Shown in pieces: positions 6,165 to 8,673 of a DNA stretch of 8,673 nucleotides. Under the pieces are notes generated by a model. That model searched no databases. It was not told where the DNA came from and worked only from the letters and a program-made list of their open reading frames with translations. Location: assembly GCA_025934475.1 (NCBI GenBank), contig JAICXZ010000084.1:1-8673 (forward strand), in the 5' to 3' direction. The position numbers and the translations under genes were made by a program. How positions within the stretch are numbered: position 1 is the first letter of the stretch; every line of letters begins with the position of its first letter. This DNA comes from Mucilaginibacter sp. (lineage in GTDB: Bacteria; Bacteroidota; Bacteroidia; Sphingobacteriales; Sphingobacteriaceae).

Positions 6165-7019
6165 ATGGCAAAGCGCGAAGTAGACATCGTCGTTATATCC
6201 GACGTGCATTTGGGTACCTACGGGTGCCACTCCAAAGAGTTGCTCAAATACCTGAAAAGCATTAAACCCAAAATGCTGATACTGAATGGCGACATTATTG
6301 ATATCTGGCAGTTCAGCAAGTCAGATTGGCCCGAAACACATATGAAAGTGGTACGCCGCATCCTCAAGTTTGTATCTGAGGGAGTTCCGGTTCACTACCT
6401 CACCGGTAATCACGACGAGATGCTGCGCAAGTTTGCCGATTTTGACCTGGGTTCGTTCCACCTCCGCAATAAGATGGTGCTCAATATCGATGGCAAAAAG
6501 GCCTGGATATTCCATGGTGACGTATTCGACGTAACGATGCAGCACTCCAAATGGCTGGCTAAACTTGGCGCCGTAGGATATGATACCTTGATCCTGATCA
6601 ACAGCTTCACCAACTGGTTTCTCACTAAGATGGGCCGGGAAAAAATGAGCTTTTCACAAAAGGTGAAGGGTAAGTTCAAGGATGCCGTAAAATTCATCAA
6701 TCAGTTTGAACAAACCGCGGCCGACCTGGCTGTGGAGAAAAGTTACAGCTATGTGATCTGCGGTCACATCCACCACGCCGAGATCAGGGAAATGGCATCG
6801 ACCGACAAGACAGGCTCGGTTACTTACCTCAACTCCGGAGATTGGGTGGAAAGCCTTACCGCGCTCGAATATAATCACGGTGAATGGACCGTCTTCAAAT
6901 ACGAACCGGCCGACTTCAAAACCGAGATCGACGAGGAAGATGTACACGACACCGAGGACCTGGATGCCAAGATGGATGTAAAAAACCTGTTCGAGCGGTT
7001 TAAGCTGGAGACCCACTGA
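6165..7019 (+). CDS. LpxH-like metallophosphoesterase (UDP-2,3-diacylglucosamine diphosphatase family)
   Basis: 284 residues from the ATG at 6165. All calcineurin-like phosphoesterase motifs are present in order: DVHLG with D13 and H15; NGDIID with D43; GNHDE with N82 and H83; FHGD with H117; GHIHHAE with H201 and H203; then LNSGDWVES (222-230). The set D13, H15, D43, N82, H117, H201, H203 corresponds to the two-metal site of LpxH, which cleaves UDP-2,3-diacylglucosamine to lipid X and UMP in lipid A synthesis at the inner-membrane face. The length exceeds the roughly 240 residues of enterobacterial LpxH. The extra part is mainly the acidic C-terminus (EIDEEDVHDTEDLD) and a helical insert at about 125-185. 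COG2908 proteins include paralogues with other substrates, so I withhold the lpxH symbol. A glycosyltransferase gene follows 164 nt downstream on the same strand. Confidence 0.85.
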   Translation: MAKREVDIVVISDVHLGTYGCHSKELLKYLKSIKPKMLILNGDIIDIWQFSKSDWPETHMKVVRRILKFVSEGVPVHYLTGNHDEMLRKFADFDLGSFHLRNKMVLNIDGKKAWIFHGDVFDVTMQHSKWLAKLGAVGYDTLILINSFTNWFLTKMGREKMSFSQKVKGKFKDAVKFINQFEQTAADLAVEKSYSYVICGHIHHAEIREMASTDKTGSVTYLNSGDWVESLTALEYNHGEWTVFKYEPADFKTEIDEEDVHDTEDLDAKMDVKNLFERFKLETH

Positions 7020-7026
7020 TTTTTTT

Positions 7027-7174
7027 GTTGAAAAGTTGAAATGTTGTAAGGTTGGAAAGTTTTTGTTGCTTCAAGACTCCAACCTTTTACTTTTGCTTTA
7101 ATGTTACCGAAGCAAAGGCTTCTAACGAAACATGACATTAACATTTCAACGTTCCAACTTTTCAACCTTCCAAC
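7027..7174. repeat. Inverted octamer-repeat pair between two genes
   Basis: The left arm (7027-7058) is four consecutive octamers beginning GTTG: GTTGAAAA, GTTGAAAT, GTTGTAAG, GTTGGAAA. The right arm (7140-7174) is the reverse type: AACATTTC, AACGTTCC, AACTTTTC, AACCTTCC, AAC. GTTGAAATGTT (7035-7045) is exactly complementary to AACATTTCAAC (7140-7150), and GTTGAAAAGTTG (7027-7038) to CAACTTTTCAAC (7155-7166). A further local hairpin pairs AAGGTTGGA (7048-7056) with TCCAACCTT (7078-7086). The arms flank about 80 nt holding a candidate promoter. From memory, GTTGAAA-type low-complexity repeats recur between genes in Sphingobacteriaceae; their role is unknown to me. Confidence 0.8.
7066..7095 (+). 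promoter_or_regulatory. Bacteroidota-type promoter for the glycosyltransferase gene
   Basis: TTG (7066-7068) and TACTTTTG (7088-7095) are 19 nt apart. This is an exact match to the Bacteroidota consensus TTG, 17-23 nt, TAnnTTTG. Transcription would start near 7102 and leave a leader of about 80 nt containing the right octamer arm. TTTGCTT (7092-7098) overlaps the -7 box and can pair with AAGCAAA (7110-7116), which could affect the early transcript. Confidence 0.5.
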
Positions 7175-7183
7175 TACCACGAA

Positions 7184-8188
7184 GTGAAAATTCTTTACGC
7201 AATACAGGGTACCGGAAACGGTCATATCAGCCGGGCTCGTGAAATTGTTCCGCTTTTACAACAATATGGTGAGCTGGATCTTTTGGTGAGCGGCACGGAA
7301 GCCGAGGTGTCCTTGTCGCAACCGCTTACTTATCGTTTGCATGGTTTTAGTTTTGTTTTTGGCACCAAAGGAGGGGTAGATAAATGGGCGACTTATAAAC
7401 TGATGAACCTGCGCCAATTATGGAAGGATATTCATAATCTGCCGCTAAAACAATATGATATCATCATTAACGATTTTGAACCTGTAAGCGCATGGGCCTG
7501 CCGGGTGCAGAAATTGCCATCGGTTTCGCTCAGCCACCAGTGTTCATTCGTATCCAAAAACACACCGCGCCCGGCTAAATGGAACTATGCCGAATGGCTC
7601 TTTAAATATTACTCGCCGACTACACATCATATCGGGTTTCATTTTGAAAGGTATGACGACTTTATTCATACACCCGTTATCCGAGGCGGTATCCGCGAAC
7701 AAACGCCAAGCAATAAAGGTCACTATACCGTCTATCTTCCGGCTTATGACGATAAGACACTCCTAAAATATCTTAGCAAAACGCATGATGTGGAATGGCA
7801 GGTATTTTCGAAACGGCAAAAGACAGCTTATCGCGAAGGCAATGTGAATATCTACCCGGTAAGTAACGAAGGCTTTAATCAAAGTATGGCCAGCTGCGCG
7901 GGATTGCTTACCGGCGGGGGTTTTGAAGGGCCGGCCGAAGCGCTTTACCTGAAAAAGAAAGTGATGATGATCCCTATGACCGGCCAATACGAGCAACGAT
8001 GCAATGCATTGGCCGCATCACGGCTTGGCGTGCCGGTGGTTGAGGCGATCGACGATCGTTTTGTGCCGCAGCTAAATAAATGGATCGAAGACGATAACAA
8101 GGTTGATGTGTTTTTCCCTGATGAAACGGGGCTGATCATTGACAACATGATCAAACAATACGCAAGGCCCGGTTCCATTTCAGGTTAA
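7184..8188 (+). CDS. GT-B-fold glycosyltransferase, MJ1255-like family
   Basis: 334 residues. The start is a GTG at 7184. It is credible because the protein then begins MKILYAIQGTGNGHISRA, the usual first beta-strand and Gly-rich loop of this family, leaving no room for a later start. Landmarks: G9-T-G-N-G-H-I-S-R-A (residues 9-18, the N-terminal acceptor-side loop as in MurG/UGT proteins); YDIIINDFEP (91-100); SLSHQCSF (115-122); and the C-terminal nucleotide-sugar site TGGGFEGPAEALYLKKK (243-259) followed by MMIPMTGQYEQRCNA. No signal peptide or membrane helix, so a cytosolic or peripheral enzyme. The donor and acceptor are unknown; MurG-like relatives act on lipid-linked acceptors. It follows an LpxH-like phosphoesterase and precedes a polytopic membrane protein by 41 nt, which suggests envelope lipid or glycan modification (inference). 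Confidence 0.85.
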   Translation: MKILYAIQGTGNGHISRAREIVPLLQQYGELDLLVSGTEAEVSLSQPLTYRLHGFSFVFGTKGGVDKWATYKLMNLRQLWKDIHNLPLKQYDIIINDFEPVSAWACRVQKLPSVSLSHQCSFVSKNTPRPAKWNYAEWLFKYYSPTTHHIGFHFERYDDFIHTPVIRGGIREQTPSNKGHYTVYLPAYDDKTLLKYLSKTHDVEWQVFSKRQKTAYREGNVNIYPVSNEGFNQSMASCAGLLTGGGFEGPAEALYLKKKVMMIPMTGQYEQRCNALAASRLGVPVVEAIDDRFVPQLNKWIEDDNKVDVFFPDETGLIIDNMIKQYARPGSISG

Positions 8189-8229
8189 GCAGTTTTTCTG
8201 CTATTATTGTCCCGGAAATCTGCAGCCCG

Positions 8230-8673
8230 ATGATCAAACTTTTCAGAAACTATAACCCGCTGAATATGCTTTGGTTGGCGCTTATTCTCATCCTGCTGCG
8301 GGTTTGTTATTTACCGTCTATCCCTGATAAGGGCTATTTTCCCTTTGCCGAACTTTTTTCACGTCTTCACCTGGATAAATCGTACCAGGTTGTGCTGCCG
8401 CCCATGCTCAACCTATTTTTTGCGAGCACGATGGTTTTTGTGCAGGCGTTATTGCTTAACTACCTGGTCAATTATCACAACCTGTTGGGCAAATCCACAT
8501 TTCTGCCGGGTTTGATGTATGTAACGGCATCTAGTCTATTTACACCTTTCCTGATGCTGGGCGCCCCATTAATGTGCAACTTCCTGGTGCTGTGGATGCT
8601 TTTCAAGATCTTTAGCTTTTATAAAGGCGATGAAGCCAAATCAACTTCATACGACCTGGGCATGATCGTAGCC
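8230..8673 (+). CDS. Polytopic membrane protein, N-terminal part (possibly DUF6427)
   Basis: ATG at 8230 opens a frame of 148 codons with no stop before the right edge, so the C-terminus is missing. The start MIKLFRNYNPLNMLWLALILILLRVCYLP puts a short basic segment before a first helix (residues 12-27). A soluble loop follows (about 30-54), then helices around 55-81 and two between 92 and 126 (VTASSLFTPFLMLGAPLMCNFLVLWMLFKIF). The layout and the 'NPLN' start recall DUF6427, a Bacteroidota family of about 300 residues without known function, sometimes mislabelled as a carotene monooxygenase. I give that family call only moderate weight. It lies 41 nt downstream of the glycosyltransferase gene, so the two are probably co-transcribed. 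Confidence 0.75.
   Translation, partial: MIKLFRNYNPLNMLWLALILILLRVCYLPSIPDKGYFPFAELFSRLHLDKSYQVVLPPMLNLFFASTMVFVQALLLNYLVNYHNLLGKSTFLPGLMYVTASSLFTPFLMLGAPLMCNFLVLWMLFKIFSFYKGDEAKSTSYDLGMIVA

Noticed and set aside
6995..7026. Possible terminator at the end of the phosphoesterase gene
   Set aside because: A T-run follows the stop, but the only upstream stem (GGTTT with AGACC) is 5 bp with a G-T pair and ends 6 nt before the T-run. Too weak to call.
6875..7225. 116-codon minus-strand open frame across the octamer repeat
   Set aside because: It spans the end of the phosphoesterase gene, the repeat and the start of the glycosyltransferase gene, and includes repeat-derived residues.

Overview
The window looks like chromosomal DNA of a Bacteroidota member, most likely Sphingobacteriaceae (Mucilaginibacter or Pedobacter type). 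This rests on the paired RemB/Wzi-type outer-membrane barrels with 'QPYSYQFYQK' N-termini, AT-rich start regions without Shine-Dalgarno sequences, one good match to the Bacteroidota promoter consensus (TTG, 19 nt, TAnnTTTG), and two dispersed-repeat types I associate with this group. The genus is an inference; no rRNA or other marker gene is present.

Left half (1-4807, all on the minus strand, so read right to left): gmd (GDP-mannose 4,6-dehydratase), two tandem paralogous Wzi/RemB-family outer-membrane proteins, then the N-terminal part of a Wzx-type polysaccharide flippase that runs off the left edge. Gaps are 34, 19 and 48 nt, which suggests one operon. The genes read as the start of a surface-polysaccharide locus: nucleotide-sugar synthesis, surface attachment or assembly, and lipid-linked oligosaccharide flipping. 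No glycosyltransferase, Wzy or fcl is visible; they would lie further left or elsewhere.

Middle (4808-5379): a 572-bp divergent intergenic region. It holds a tentative gmd promoter, a small hairpin, and two tandem copies of a palindromic repeat (a 14-bp perfect terminal inverted repeat in copy 1 and a 40-nt segment identical between copies). The rest is unremarkable.

Right half (5380-8673, all plus strand): a DinB-superfamily protein, a 36-residue single-pass membrane miniprotein missed by length cut-offs, an LpxH-like metallophosphoesterase, a GT-B-fold glycosyltransferase of the MJ1255-like type starting with GTG, and the start of a polytopic membrane protein (possibly DUF6427). The 164-bp gap between phosphoesterase and glycosyltransferase contains inverted arrays of a GTTG-type octamer on either side of a good Bacteroidota promoter. 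Phosphoesterase, glycosyltransferase and membrane protein may act together in cell-envelope lipid or glycan metabolism; this is inferred from gene order only.

I found no mobile-element gene, CRISPR array, tRNA or rRNA, and no clearly new system. The points most worth a second look are the octamer inverted repeat around a promoter, the miniprotein, the twin Wzi genes and the palindromic repeat pair.
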